A stretch of 64,000 bases of DNA from Dehalococcoidia bacterium (GTDB lineage: Bacteria; Chloroflexota; Dehalococcoidia; Tepidiformales; Tepidiformaceae): NCBI GenBank assembly GCA_022827945.1, contig JAJEIT010000007.1:1-64000 (forward strand), read 5' to 3'. The position numbers were made by a program, and so were the translations under genes. The notes under the pieces are model-generated. The model was given only the letters and a program-made list of their open reading frames with translations. It was not told the origin of the DNA and ran no database searches. How positions within the stretch are numbered: position 1 is the first letter of the stretch; each line of letters opens with the position of its first letter. Of the stretch, positions 56,300 to 64,000 are shown piece by piece.

Positions 56300-57697
56300 G
56301 TGACCGAGATCGAGACCGCCCCTTCCCACGTTTCCGCCCTCGATCTCGCCGGCGAACTCCTCGGCCTGCGTTCCCGCCGCGATGGAGCCGGGCTCGCTAC
56401 CGTCGCACTTCCCGTGGAGTTGCTCGGCAGCGCGGCCGCGTGGAGCGTGCAGCAGCTCCGCGCTGCGGCCACGGTGTCCTGGGAGCAGCCCTCCGAAGAC
56501 CTGCACCTGTTCGGCTTCGGGCGCGCCCTCGACCTCGGCTCGGCCGCGGGCGCCCCGCTTGCCGCCGCCGCCCCCGCCCTCCGCGAGGCGGCGGACGAGC
56601 ACCGCGCGGGCGAGATCGACCCCATTGCCCGCCCCCGCTTCTTCGGCGGCGCCCGCTTCGACGCGAGCGCCCCGCACCTGGAGCATGCCTGGGAGGCCTT
56701 CGGAGCCTGGCGATTCGTCCTCCCCGAGGTCATCGTCGCTCTCCACGGGGGCCAGGTCGGGGCGTCCCTCACCCTCGCCGTTCGCCCGCAGCAGACACGG
56801 GAGGGGGTCGCGGCTGCCGTAGCTGCCGCCATCGCCCGCGTCGCCCTCCCCTCCCGCCCTCCCGCCGGACCACCGCGGTACCAGCGCACCGGCCCCGACG
56901 CGCCCCACTGGCGGTCCGCGGTCTCGCAGGCGCTCGGCGAGATCGCCGATGGCCGCTACCGCAAGGTCGTCCTCGCCCTGCAGGCGCGCTGCCACTCCCC
57001 CACCCCCCACGATGTCTCCGCCACGCTCACGGCCCTCGCCGACCGCTACGAGAGCTGCTACGTGTTCGGCTACCGGCTCGGCGACTCGATCTGGGTCGGG
57101 GCCAGCCCGGAGCTGCTCGTGTCGCTGGAGCAGGGCCGCGTGCGCGCCCTCAGCCTGGCGGGAACCTCCGCCCGCGGCCGGGATGGGGAAGAAGACGAAG
57201 AGCTGGCCCGCGTCCTCATCGCCAGCGAGAAGGAGCGCAGCGAGCACGAGCTCGTCGTTCGCGCAGCCCGCGAGACGCTCGCCTCCCTCTGCGCCGAACT
57301 GTCCGTGCCCGACACGCCCCGCATCCTGCGCATGGCTGGCATCCAGCATCTCCAGACGCTCATCGAAGGGCGCGCCGCTCCCGGCGTCGACGTGCTCGAT
57401 GCCCTGCTCGCGATGCACCCCACGCCCGCCGTCGGCGGCTCGCCGCGTGAGCCCGCCCTCGACGCCATCGCCCGGCTTGAAGGCATGGACCGCGGTTGGT
57501 ACGCCGGACCGATCGGCTGGATGGACATGAACGGCGAGGGCGCCTTCGCGGTCGCCTTGCGCGCGGCTCTCCTGCACGGCCGCGAGGCGTTGCTCTACGC
57601 CGGCGCCGGTGTCGTCGCTGGTTCCGACCCCGATCGCGAGCTCGCCGAGGCCGAGCTGAAGCTCCGTCCCCTGCTCGAGGCCCTGCGCGGGGAATAG
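56300..57697 (+). CDS. menF: Isochorismate synthase
   Basis: 465 residues from GTG 56300 behind GGAGGGGG. Converts chorismate to isochorismate, the first menaquinone step. The chorismate-binding domain shows FGYRLGDSIWVGASPELLVSL, SLAGTSARG, HPTPAVGGSPREPALDAI, WYAGPIGWMDMNGEGAFAVALR and the final AGAGVVAGSDPDRELAEAE. The N-terminal half is less conserved, as usual. It heads menF-D-H-B-C-E. Confidence 0.95.
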   Translation: MTEIETAPSHVSALDLAGELLGLRSRRDGAGLATVALPVELLGSAAAWSVQQLRAAATVSWEQPSEDLHLFGFGRALDLGSAAGAPLAAAAPALREAADEHRAGEIDPIARPRFFGGARFDASAPHLEHAWEAFGAWRFVLPEVIVALHGGQVGASLTLAVRPQQTREGVAAAVAAAIARVALPSRPPAGPPRYQRTGPDAPHWRSAVSQALGEIADGRYRKVVLALQARCHSPTPHDVSATLTALADRYESCYVFGYRLGDSIWVGASPELLVSLEQGRVRALSLAGTSARGRDGEEDEELARVLIASEKERSEHELVVRAARETLASLCAELSVPDTPRILRMAGIQHLQTLIEGRAAPGVDVLDALLAMHPTPAVGGSPREPALDAIARLEGMDRGWYAGPIGWMDMNGEGAFAVALRAALLHGREALLYAGAGVVAGSDPDRELAEAELKLRPLLEALRGE

Positions 57698-57699
57698 CG

Positions 57700-59421
57700 G
57701 TGGTTGCCGCCGCCAACACCGCCGCCGCCTGCGCCCTCGTCGCAGGCCTTGCCGCTGCCGGCGTGCGTGATGCTTGCGTCACTCCCGGCTCCCGCTCCAC
57801 TCCCCTGACCGTCGCCCTCGCCGAGCAGGATGCGATTCGCCCCTGGCTCCACCTCGACGAGCGCTCGTCCGCCTTTTTCGCGCTCGGACTTGCCCGCGCG
57901 AGCGGCAGGCCGGTGGCGCTCGTCTGCACCTCCGGCACGGCCGCCGCCAACTTCCACCCCGCCGTCGTCGAAGCGGACCTCTCGCGGGTTCCGCTTATCG
58001 TCTGCACGGCCGACCGGCCTCCCCACCTCCGCAACGTCGGCGCCCCCCAGACCATCGACCAGGTGGGCCTGTACGGCGTGAGCGTGCGCCACGAGCGCGA
58101 CCTCCCCGTCCCTGGCTCCCCGGACGCATCGCCCCAGGTCTTCGCTCAGGCCGCCGCCCAGGCCGTCGAGGCGTCGCTCGGTCCCCTGCCCGGCCCCGTC
58201 CACCTCAACGTCCCCTTCGATGAGCCACTGATCGAGTCTCCCGCTACCCACCCCCCTTCTGCCTTCGCCCCGCAGCCCGGCCCCCTTCCCCTGGTACCGC
58301 CCGTCACGCCCCGTCCCGAAGCGCTTGAGGCAGCGGTCGAGGCCCTGGACCGCAGCCAACGTCCCCTGCTCGTCGCGGGGCCGGAAAGTGGCGGCCTCCC
58401 CGCCGAGCCTCTCGCCGCGCTTGCCCGTGCCCTCGGGGCTCCCCTCCTCGCCGATCCTCTCAGCGGCCTCCGCACCGGCGGCCACGACCGCACCCACCTC
58501 CTCGACGCATACGACGCCTGGCTCCGCGACCCCCGCTCCGGTGCACTCGCGCCCGACTGCGTCCTGCGTTTCGGCGCGGCCCCGACCTCAAAGGCCCTCA
58601 ACCAGTTTCTCGCCGGCGCCGGGGACGCGACCCACATCCTCTGCGACCTCCCCGGCTCTTTCCGCGACCCGAACGGTGTCACCACCCAGCGCCTGACGGC
58701 GGACCCGCGCTCCGCCGCGAACGCCCTGCGCGAGGAGCTGTCGGGACAAGTCAACGGCGATTGGCTGACGCAGTGGCGCGAGCGCGATGCCCGTGCCCGT
58801 CGGTCGCTCGACGCCTACGCGCTGGCTGCGGCGGACCCGTTCGAGGGCCGCGCGGTCGTCGAGCTGCAGCGCGCGCTCTCCCCCGGTGCGACGATCTTCG
58901 CCGGGAACAGCATGCCCGTCCGTGACGTCGACTCGTTCCTTGCGAGCGACGAGAAGGCGCTAACCGTCACCTCTAACCGGGGCGCCAACGGCATCGACGG
59001 CGTCGTCTCGTCGGCCTTGGGGCACGCTGCCGCCGGAGCGGGGCCCGTCGCCCTCCTCATCGGCGACATCTCCCTGTATCACGACCTCAACGGTCTCTGG
59101 GCAGGGATGCGCCACGGGCTCGACCTGACCATCGTCGTGCTCAACAACGGCGGCAGCGCCATCTTCCACTACCTTCCCCAGGCCGCCCACGAGCACGTGT
59201 TCGAGGAGTGGTTCGCCACGCCCAGCGACATCGACTTCGCGGCCGCGGCCCGCGCCTACGGCGTGAGCCACCGCGTGCTCGGCAACTGGTCCGAGCTCGA
59301 GGAGGCCCTTGTCGGGCGGGGGAAAGGCGTCCGCATCGTCGAGGTCCCCACCGACCGCGTCCGCAACCTCGAGATGCACCAGGAGGCGTGGGCAAGGGCC
59401 AACGAGGCGGCCTGGTCATGA
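57700..59421 (+). CDS. menD: SEPHCHC synthase (2-succinyl-5-enolpyruvyl-6-hydroxy-3-cyclohexene-1-carboxylate synthase)
   Basis: 573 residues from GTG 57700, 2 bp after menF. ThDP enzyme joining isochorismate and 2-oxoglutarate. ACVTPGSRSTPLTVAL, DERSSAFFALGLARASGRPVALVCTSGTAAANF and NRGANGIDGVVSSALGHA are MenD-specific. The ThDP/Mg motif is GDISLYHDLNGL ... NNGG. Longer frames back to 57496 lie within menF. Confidence 0.96.
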   Translation: MVAAANTAAACALVAGLAAAGVRDACVTPGSRSTPLTVALAEQDAIRPWLHLDERSSAFFALGLARASGRPVALVCTSGTAAANFHPAVVEADLSRVPLIVCTADRPPHLRNVGAPQTIDQVGLYGVSVRHERDLPVPGSPDASPQVFAQAAAQAVEASLGPLPGPVHLNVPFDEPLIESPATHPPSAFAPQPGPLPLVPPVTPRPEALEAAVEALDRSQRPLLVAGPESGGLPAEPLAALARALGAPLLADPLSGLRTGGHDRTHLLDAYDAWLRDPRSGALAPDCVLRFGAAPTSKALNQFLAGAGDATHILCDLPGSFRDPNGVTTQRLTADPRSAANALREELSGQVNGDWLTQWRERDARARRSLDAYALAAADPFEGRAVVELQRALSPGATIFAGNSMPVRDVDSFLASDEKALTVTSNRGANGIDGVVSSALGHAAAGAGPVALLIGDISLYHDLNGLWAGMRHGLDLTIVVLNNGGSAIFHYLPQAAHEHVFEEWFATPSDIDFAAAARAYGVSHRVLGNWSELEEALVGRGKGVRIVEVPTDRVRNLEMHQEAWARANEAAWS

Positions 59422-60275
59422 CCCTCGTCCCCGTCGACGGCGGCTACTCCCTGAACGTGGAGCGCTGGGGCAGCGGACCGCCCCTGGTGCTGCTGCACGG
59501 ATTTACCGGCTCCGCCATGAGCTGGGGGCCGCTCGCCGAGATGCTGGCCGCGCGCTTCACCCTGCTGGCAATCGACATTGTTGGGCACGGCGCCTCCGGC
59601 AAGCCCGAGGATCTCGCTCCCTACGCCATCGACCGCGCTGCCCGGGACGCCGTTGCCGCGATGCTCGCGTTCGGTTTGCGGCGAAGCTCGTGGCTGGGCT
59701 ACTCGATGGGCGGCCGCCTCGCCCTCTACGTGGCAGCCACCATCCCGAAGGCCGTCGACCGGCTCGTGCTCATCGGCGCCTCTCCCGGCCTCGCCGACCA
59801 CGAGGAGCGCGAGGCCCGCCGGGCCGCCGACGAAGCCCTCGCCGACCGCATCGAGCAGGATGGTGTGCCCGCCTTCGTCGACTACTGGGAATCCCTGCCC
59901 CTCTTCGAGAGCCAGCAGCGACTCCCCAGGGGGATGCGCCTCGCAATCCGGCGTGGCCGTCTCGCCAACGACGCGCGCGGGCTCGCCAACAGCCTTCGTG
60001 GCATGGGGACCGGCGCCCAACCCTCCCTCCACGACCGGCTCCGCGATATCGAAGCGCCTTCCCTGCTGCTCGCGGGGGCGCAGGACGCGAAGTTCGCCGA
60101 CATTGCCGGCGAGATGGCGGGCGCCATGCCCGGCGCCCGCGCCCACCTCGTCCCCGGCGCCGGGCATGCCGCACACATCGAGAAAGCGGCATACTGCGCT
60201 GGCACGATTACGGCCTTCCTCGAGGAAGGCGCGAGGGAGCAGCGACATGGCGGTAGCCTGGGAGCCGGCAGGTGA
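59418..60275 (+). CDS. menH: SHCHC synthase-like alpha/beta hydrolase
   Basis: 285 residues, ATG overlapping the menD stop. Eliminates pyruvate from SEPHCHC. The alpha/beta fold shows [13 protein letters not shown] (oxyanion), [10 protein letters not shown] (nucleophile Ser) and the C-terminal GAGHAAHIE His. Position between menD and menB supports menH over a generic hydrolase. Confidence 0.92.
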   Translation: MTLVPVDGGYSLNVERWGSGPPLVLLHGFTGSAMSWGPLAEMLAARFTLLAIDIVGHGASGKPEDLAPYAIDRAARDAVAAMLAFGLRRSSWLGYSMGGRLALYVAATIPKAVDRLVLIGASPGLADHEEREARRAADEALADRIEQDGVPAFVDYWESLPLFESQQRLPRGMRLAIRRGRLANDARGLANSLRGMGTGAQPSLHDRLRDIEAPSLLLAGAQDAKFADIAGEMAGAMPGARAHLVPGAGHAAHIEKAAYCAGTITAFLEEGAREQRHGGSLGAGR

Positions 60276-61074
60276 GTACGAGGACATTCTCTACGGGAAG
60301 GCCGAGGGGATGGCTCGCATCAGCATCAACCGGCCCGAGGTCCACAACGCCTTCCGCCCCGAGACCGTCTTCGAGCTGATCGACGCTTTCCAGAAGGCGC
60401 GCGAGGATTCCGAGGTCGGCGTCGTGCTCTTCACGGGCGAGGGTGGGCGCGCCTTCTGCTCGGGCGGCGACCAGCGCGTTCGCGGTCACGGCGGCTACGT
60501 GGGCGAGGACGACGTCGCGCGCATCAACGTCACCGACCTGCACAAGCTCATCCGCTCCATCCCCATTCCCGTCATCGCCCTCGTGGCCGGCTGGTCGATC
60601 GGCGGAGGCCACGTCCTGCACGTCATCTGCGACCTCACGATCGCCGCCGAGAACGCCCGCTTTGGCCAGACCGGCCCGCGCGTCGGCTCCTTCGACGGCG
60701 GCTTCGGGGCCGGGCAGCTCGCCCGTCTCGTCGGGCAGAAGAAGGCCCGCGAGATCTGGTACCTCTGCCGCCAGTACGACGCGAAGGAAGCCCTCGAGAT
60801 GGGCCTTGTGAACGCCGTCGTCCCCCTCGACCAGCTCGAGGACGAGGGCGTCCAGTGGGCCCGCGAGGCCCTTCGCCACAGCCCCCTCGCCCTGCGCCTC
60901 ATGAAGTCGTCCTTCAACGCCGAGCTCGACGGGATGACCGGCATCACCGAGCTCGCCCACAACGCGACGCTGCTCTTTTACATGAGCGACGAGGGCAAGG
61001 AAGGACGCAACGCGTTCATCGAGAAGCGCGAGCCCGCCTACTCGGACATGGCCAAGTTCCCGCGACGGCCATGA
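60247..61074 (+). CDS. menB: 1,4-dihydroxy-2-naphthoyl-CoA synthase
   Basis: 275 residues; ATG lies 29 bp inside the menH 3' end. Crotonase-fold cyclisation of o-succinylbenzoyl-CoA. [28 protein letters not shown] and [25 protein letters not shown] are MenB signatures, the last carrying the active-site Asp loop. The C-terminal [11 protein letters not shown] is typical. Confidence 0.96.
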   Translation: MAVAWEPAGEYEDILYGKAEGMARISINRPEVHNAFRPETVFELIDAFQKAREDSEVGVVLFTGEGGRAFCSGGDQRVRGHGGYVGEDDVARINVTDLHKLIRSIPIPVIALVAGWSIGGGHVLHVICDLTIAAENARFGQTGPRVGSFDGGFGAGQLARLVGQKKAREIWYLCRQYDAKEALEMGLVNAVVPLDQLEDEGVQWAREALRHSPLALRLMKSSFNAELDGMTGITELAHNATLLFYMSDEGKEGRNAFIEKREPAYSDMAKFPRRP

Positions 61075-62204
61075 CCCCCGCCGGGCCCATCGCCGACGTG
61101 CGCTGGCGCCCCTGGCGCATCTCCCTGCGGGACCCCCTCGCGACCGGTGCGGGTGACCTGACCGAACGCGAGGGCGTGCTCGTCCGCATCGAGACCGCCG
61201 ATGGCGCAGCTGGCCTCGGCGAGAGCGCCCCGCTGCCCGCCGAGGGCCTCAACCCGACCGACCTCGCGGCCCGCATCGCGGAGGTTGGCCGGACGTTCGT
61301 GGGCCGAACGCCGGGCGACGCGTGGCCGCTCCCCTCCAGCGAGCGCGTTGACGGCGCGGATGTCGGTGTCGAGACGGCCCTCGCCGACCTGCTTGCCGGG
61401 TCGTGTGGGGTACCCGTCGCGACCTGGCTGGCCGCTGAGGCAGCACTGCCCCCTCCCTCCCTCGCTCCCATCCCTGCGAACGCGCTCCTCGGATCCGCCT
61501 CCCCCGATGCCCTCGCCCGCGAGGCCGAGGCCGCCCTCGACTGCGGCTTCAGGACCGTCAAGGTGAAGGTGGGGCGCGACGTGACCCTTGACGGCGAACG
61601 GCTGCGCGCCGTCCGTGCCGCCCTCGGGACCGAGGTCGAGCTCCGCATCGACGCCAACGGCGCCTGGAGCGAGGAGGAGGCTGTCGCCGCCCTCGCCGCG
61701 CATGCCGTCCACGGCGTCGCCCTGTGTGAGCAGCCGGTCGCCCCCGGCCCCGGGGCCGTTCGGAGCCTCGCGCGGGTCCGTGCGGCCAGCCCCGTCCCCA
61801 TCGCGGCCGACGAGTCCTGCGGCTCCAGGGCCGACCTCTGCGCCCTTCTCGACGCACACGCGGTCGACGCCGTCGTCATCAAGCCGCTGCGCACCGGTCT
61901 GGCCGAGGCGCTCGCCATGATCGGCGAAGCCACCGCCCGCGACGTGCCCTGCATCCTGACCACAACGTTCGATACGGGCATCGGCACTGCCCTCGCGGCT
62001 CACCTCGCCGCCCTCCTCCCCGAACCCCGCCCCGCCTGTGGTCTCGCGACGCTGCCCCTGCTCGCCGGCGACGTCGGGCGCGGCTGCCCCACCCCCGAGG
62101 CAGGCGCGCTGTTACTCCCTGATGTCCCCGGCCTTGGGGTCGAGCTCGACAACGACGCGCTCGACCGCTTCGCCACCGGCCCCTGGGAAGGGGTGTCCGC
62201 ATGA
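61071..62204 (+). CDS. menC: o-Succinylbenzoate synthase
   Basis: 377 residues, ATG overlapping the menB stop. Enolase-superfamily dehydratase. The catalytic KVKVG Lys pair, the three metal ligands in [19 protein letters not shown] and [10 protein letters not shown], and the second lysine in VVIKPLRTG are visible. [15 protein letters not shown] closes the barrel. Confidence 0.94.
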   Translation: MTPAGPIADVRWRPWRISLRDPLATGAGDLTEREGVLVRIETADGAAGLGESAPLPAEGLNPTDLAARIAEVGRTFVGRTPGDAWPLPSSERVDGADVGVETALADLLAGSCGVPVATWLAAEAALPPPSLAPIPANALLGSASPDALAREAEAALDCGFRTVKVKVGRDVTLDGERLRAVRAALGTEVELRIDANGAWSEEEAVAALAAHAVHGVALCEQPVAPGPGAVRSLARVRAASPVPIAADESCGSRADLCALLDAHAVDAVVIKPLRTGLAEALAMIGEATARDVPCILTTTFDTGIGTALAAHLAALLPEPRPACGLATLPLLAGDVGRGCPTPEAGALLLPDVPGLGVELDNDALDRFATGPWEGVSA

Positions 62205-63679
62205 GCGCGATGCTCCCCGACTGGCTCACCCATCGCGCCCGCGCTCTCCCGCGCGTGACCGCTATCTCCAGCGGCCGGCGGCGGGGGCTGAGCTACGCCT
62301 CCCTCTACGAATACGCGACTCGCCAGGCAAGCGCCCTCGCCGCCGCTGGGGCGGGGCCCGCCGAGCGGGTCGCGATCGTCGCGGGCACCTCCCGCGACTT
62401 CGTCGTCGCGATGCACGCGACCAGCCTCACCGGCGCCATCTTCGTACCGCTCAACATCCGGCTCACTGCTGCCGAGATCGCCGAACAGCTCCGCAACGCC
62501 GAACCCGCCGTTGTGCTCTGCGACAAGCCCCGCGAGGCGCTCGCGACCGAAGCGGCCGCCCTCGCGGGCTCGCCCCTCCCCCTCCGCATGCCCCTTGAGC
62601 CCGTGCCGGAGAAGGCCTCCTTCGTCGACGCCCACGATGAGGACAGCTGCCACAGCATCGTCTACACCTCGGGCACCGCCGGGAACGCCAAGGGCGTCAT
62701 GCTCACGTACGGCAACTTCTGGGCCAGCGCGAGCGCCTCCGCCCTCAACCTCGGCCTTGACCCTTCCGATCGCTGGCTTGCCTGCCTGCCCCTGAACCAT
62801 GTCGGCGGCCTCTCCATTCCCATCCGCAGCGCCATCTACGGCACCGCCGTCGAGCTCCACACCCACTTCGAACCCGAGACGGTCAACAGGGCCGTGCGCT
62901 CCCGTCAGATCACCCTTCTCTCCGTCGTCCCCACGATGCTCCGCCGCATGCTCAACGCCGACGACCGCCACTTTGATGGCTCGCTGCGAGCCGTGCTCGT
63001 GGGCGGCGGACCCGTCCCCCCCACGCTGCTGGAGCGGGCGACCGCCCGCGGCCTGCCCGTCGTCCAGACCTACGGCCTCACCGAGGCCTGCAGCCAGGTC
63101 ACGACGCTCGCCCCCTCGGAGGCGATGTCGCACCTCGGTTCGGCCGGACGCGCCCTCCTCTCCGCCGACGTGCGCGTCGACGCCCCCACGGGCGAGGCCG
63201 GCGAGATCCTGATCCGTGGTCCCGCCGTCACCCCCGGCTACTACCGCGACCCGGATGCGACCGCCCGCGCCTTCGCCGGTGGCTGGCTGCAGACCGGCGA
63301 CATCGGCTTCCTTGACAGGGACGGCTTTCTCACCGTGCTCGATCGTCGCGACGATGTCATCGTCTCGGGCGGCGAGAACGTTTATCCCGCCGAGGTTGAG
63401 GCCGCCCTGCTTGCCTATCCCGGCATCGAGGCTGCCGCCGTCGTCGGCGTCCCCGACGAGGAATGGGGTCAGCGCGTCGTTGCCGCGGTCGTGGCGCAGC
63501 TGCCGGTCGAGCTCGGCCGCGTCGAGCCCCTCCTCCGCAGCCGCCTCGCCGGCTACAAGATTCCCGCTGCCATCGAGCGCTTCGACGTTCTGCCCGCCAC
63601 CGCCTCCGGCAAGGTCCAGCGGCGGCTCGTCCGCCAGCAGATGGCGGACCGCCTCGCTACACTCCACACCAATCCCTAG
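62201..63679 (+). CDS. menE: o-Succinylbenzoate-CoA ligase
   Basis: 492 residues, ATG overlapping the menC stop. Adenylate-forming ligase: VYTSGTAGNAKGVMLT (P-loop-like), VQTYGLTEACSQVTTL, GWLQTGDIGFLDRDGFLTVLDR and the Lys-containing end TASGKVQRRLVRQ. It joins CoA to OSB and completes the six-gene cluster. menA and ubiE/menG are not here. Confidence 0.95.
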   Translation: MSAMLPDWLTHRARALPRVTAISSGRRRGLSYASLYEYATRQASALAAAGAGPAERVAIVAGTSRDFVVAMHATSLTGAIFVPLNIRLTAAEIAEQLRNAEPAVVLCDKPREALATEAAALAGSPLPLRMPLEPVPEKASFVDAHDEDSCHSIVYTSGTAGNAKGVMLTYGNFWASASASALNLGLDPSDRWLACLPLNHVGGLSIPIRSAIYGTAVELHTHFEPETVNRAVRSRQITLLSVVPTMLRRMLNADDRHFDGSLRAVLVGGGPVPPTLLERATARGLPVVQTYGLTEACSQVTTLAPSEAMSHLGSAGRALLSADVRVDAPTGEAGEILIRGPAVTPGYYRDPDATARAFAGGWLQTGDIGFLDRDGFLTVLDRRDDVIVSGGENVYPAEVEAALLAYPGIEAAAVVGVPDEEWGQRVVAAVVAQLPVELGRVEPLLRSRLAGYKIPAAIERFDVLPATASGKVQRRLVRQQMADRLATLHTNP

Positions 63680-63703
63680 CCGCCAGCCACCAGGGGGTTC
63701 TCC

Positions 63704-64000
63704 ATGAGCGACGACGCGCTCCGCACGCTCCTCGACCGCCAGGCCGTCAGCGACACCGTCCTGCGCTACGCCACCGGAATCGACATGCGGGACTGGGAGG
63801 CGTACCGGTCGTGCTTCACCGACGAGGTCGACATCGACTTCACCTCCTGGAGCGGCGGCGAGCCTTCGACCATGAGCGGCGACGACTGGACGGCGGGCGT
63901 GCGCGCCGGCCTCAGCGGCTTCCAGGCGACCCAGCACATCAGTACCAACCACGTCATCACGTTCGCCGACGGGGGCGACGAGGCGACCTGCGTCTCCTAC
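63704..64000 (+). CDS. SnoaL-like protein (3' truncated by window)
   Basis: The first 99 residues only; the frame runs open to the window end. LLDRQAVSDTVLRYATGIDMRDWEAYRSCFTDEVDIDF is the N-terminal SnoaL/NTF2-like pattern with the early Asp, and STNHVITFADGGDEATCVSY begins the second beta stretch. It is a third member of this fold in the window. GGGGG precedes the ATG. Not obviously part of menaquinone synthesis. Confidence 0.85.
   Translation, partial: MSDDALRTLLDRQAVSDTVLRYATGIDMRDWEAYRSCFTDEVDIDFTSWSGGEPSTMSGDDWTAGVRAGLSGFQATQHISTNHVITFADGGDEATCVSY

Noticed and set aside
62000-63952. 650-codon minus-strand frame opposite menE
   Set aside because: Antisense shadow; no recognisable domains, and menE has all adenylate-forming motifs.
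1-64000. tRNA, rRNA, CRISPR or transposase genes
   Set aside because: No T-arm GTTCRA-containing cloverleaf, no regularly spaced direct repeats and no transposase or integrase motifs were seen. The only tandem repeat is the in-frame (AATEA)n linker.

Overview
The window is about 64 kb of GC-rich (roughly two-thirds G+C by eye), very gene-dense bacterial chromosome. There is no rRNA, tRNA, CRISPR array or insertion sequence that I can see, and no gene-free stretch longer than about 250 bp. Two traits suggest a Chloroflexota lineage such as a Dehalococcoidia relative: solute-binding lipoproteins with a Tat/lipobox signal followed by an acidic and (AATEA)n linker, and a class II ribonucleotide reductase with NrdR. 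Leaderless-type promoters and a complete classical menaquinone operon fit this but do not prove it. The phylum is an inference.

Layout. 1-588: tail of an M16 peptidase. 632-8947: the most unusual block, holding a FAD oxidoreductase, a Rieske oxygenase of the Neverland/sterol-demethylase type, a GPP34-cytochrome P450 fusion, a protein with the hallmarks of sterol C-24 methyltransferase (Erg6/SMT), and an RND/MMPL exporter. It reads as a sterol or triterpenoid tailoring and export locus; no cyclase or squalene epoxidase is in the window. 9143-18644: two formylglycine sulfatases, their activating enzyme FGE, a TauE/SafE exporter, and a Dpp-type importer (binding protein plus two permeases, no ATPases). 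18793-20908: ammonium transporter and a FitAB/VapBC-type toxin-antitoxin module. 21012-31096: a stand-alone GPP34 protein with a methyltransferase, then small enzymes (deoxyribosyltransferase, SnoaL-like proteins, DinB, DUF885, nitroreductase, DUF429, ArgS, DUF402). 31230-36148: MacB/LolD-type ABC ATPase, giant FtsX permease and SDR. 36153-38940: Ltp2-like thiolase, DUF35 partner, VOC protein and MBL hydrolase.

39027-48395: argC-argJ-argB-argD, argG, two coupled unknown proteins and leuS. 48409-50140: yggS-proC-yggT. 50183-53248: nrdJ and nrdR, with a candidate LexA box and paired candidate NrdR boxes. 53413-56053: Cys-rich basic protein, ogt and a second orphan binding protein. 56300-63679: menF-menD-menH-menB-menC-menE, nearly all overlapping or abutting. 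63704-end: start of a SnoaL-like gene.

Gene ends are packed tightly; several convergent pairs are 4-16 bp apart and one pair overlaps by 54 bp. Many first-of-operon genes lack a Shine-Dalgarno site and carry a TANNNT-like hexamer 6-10 bp before the start codon, suggesting leaderless mRNAs are common here.
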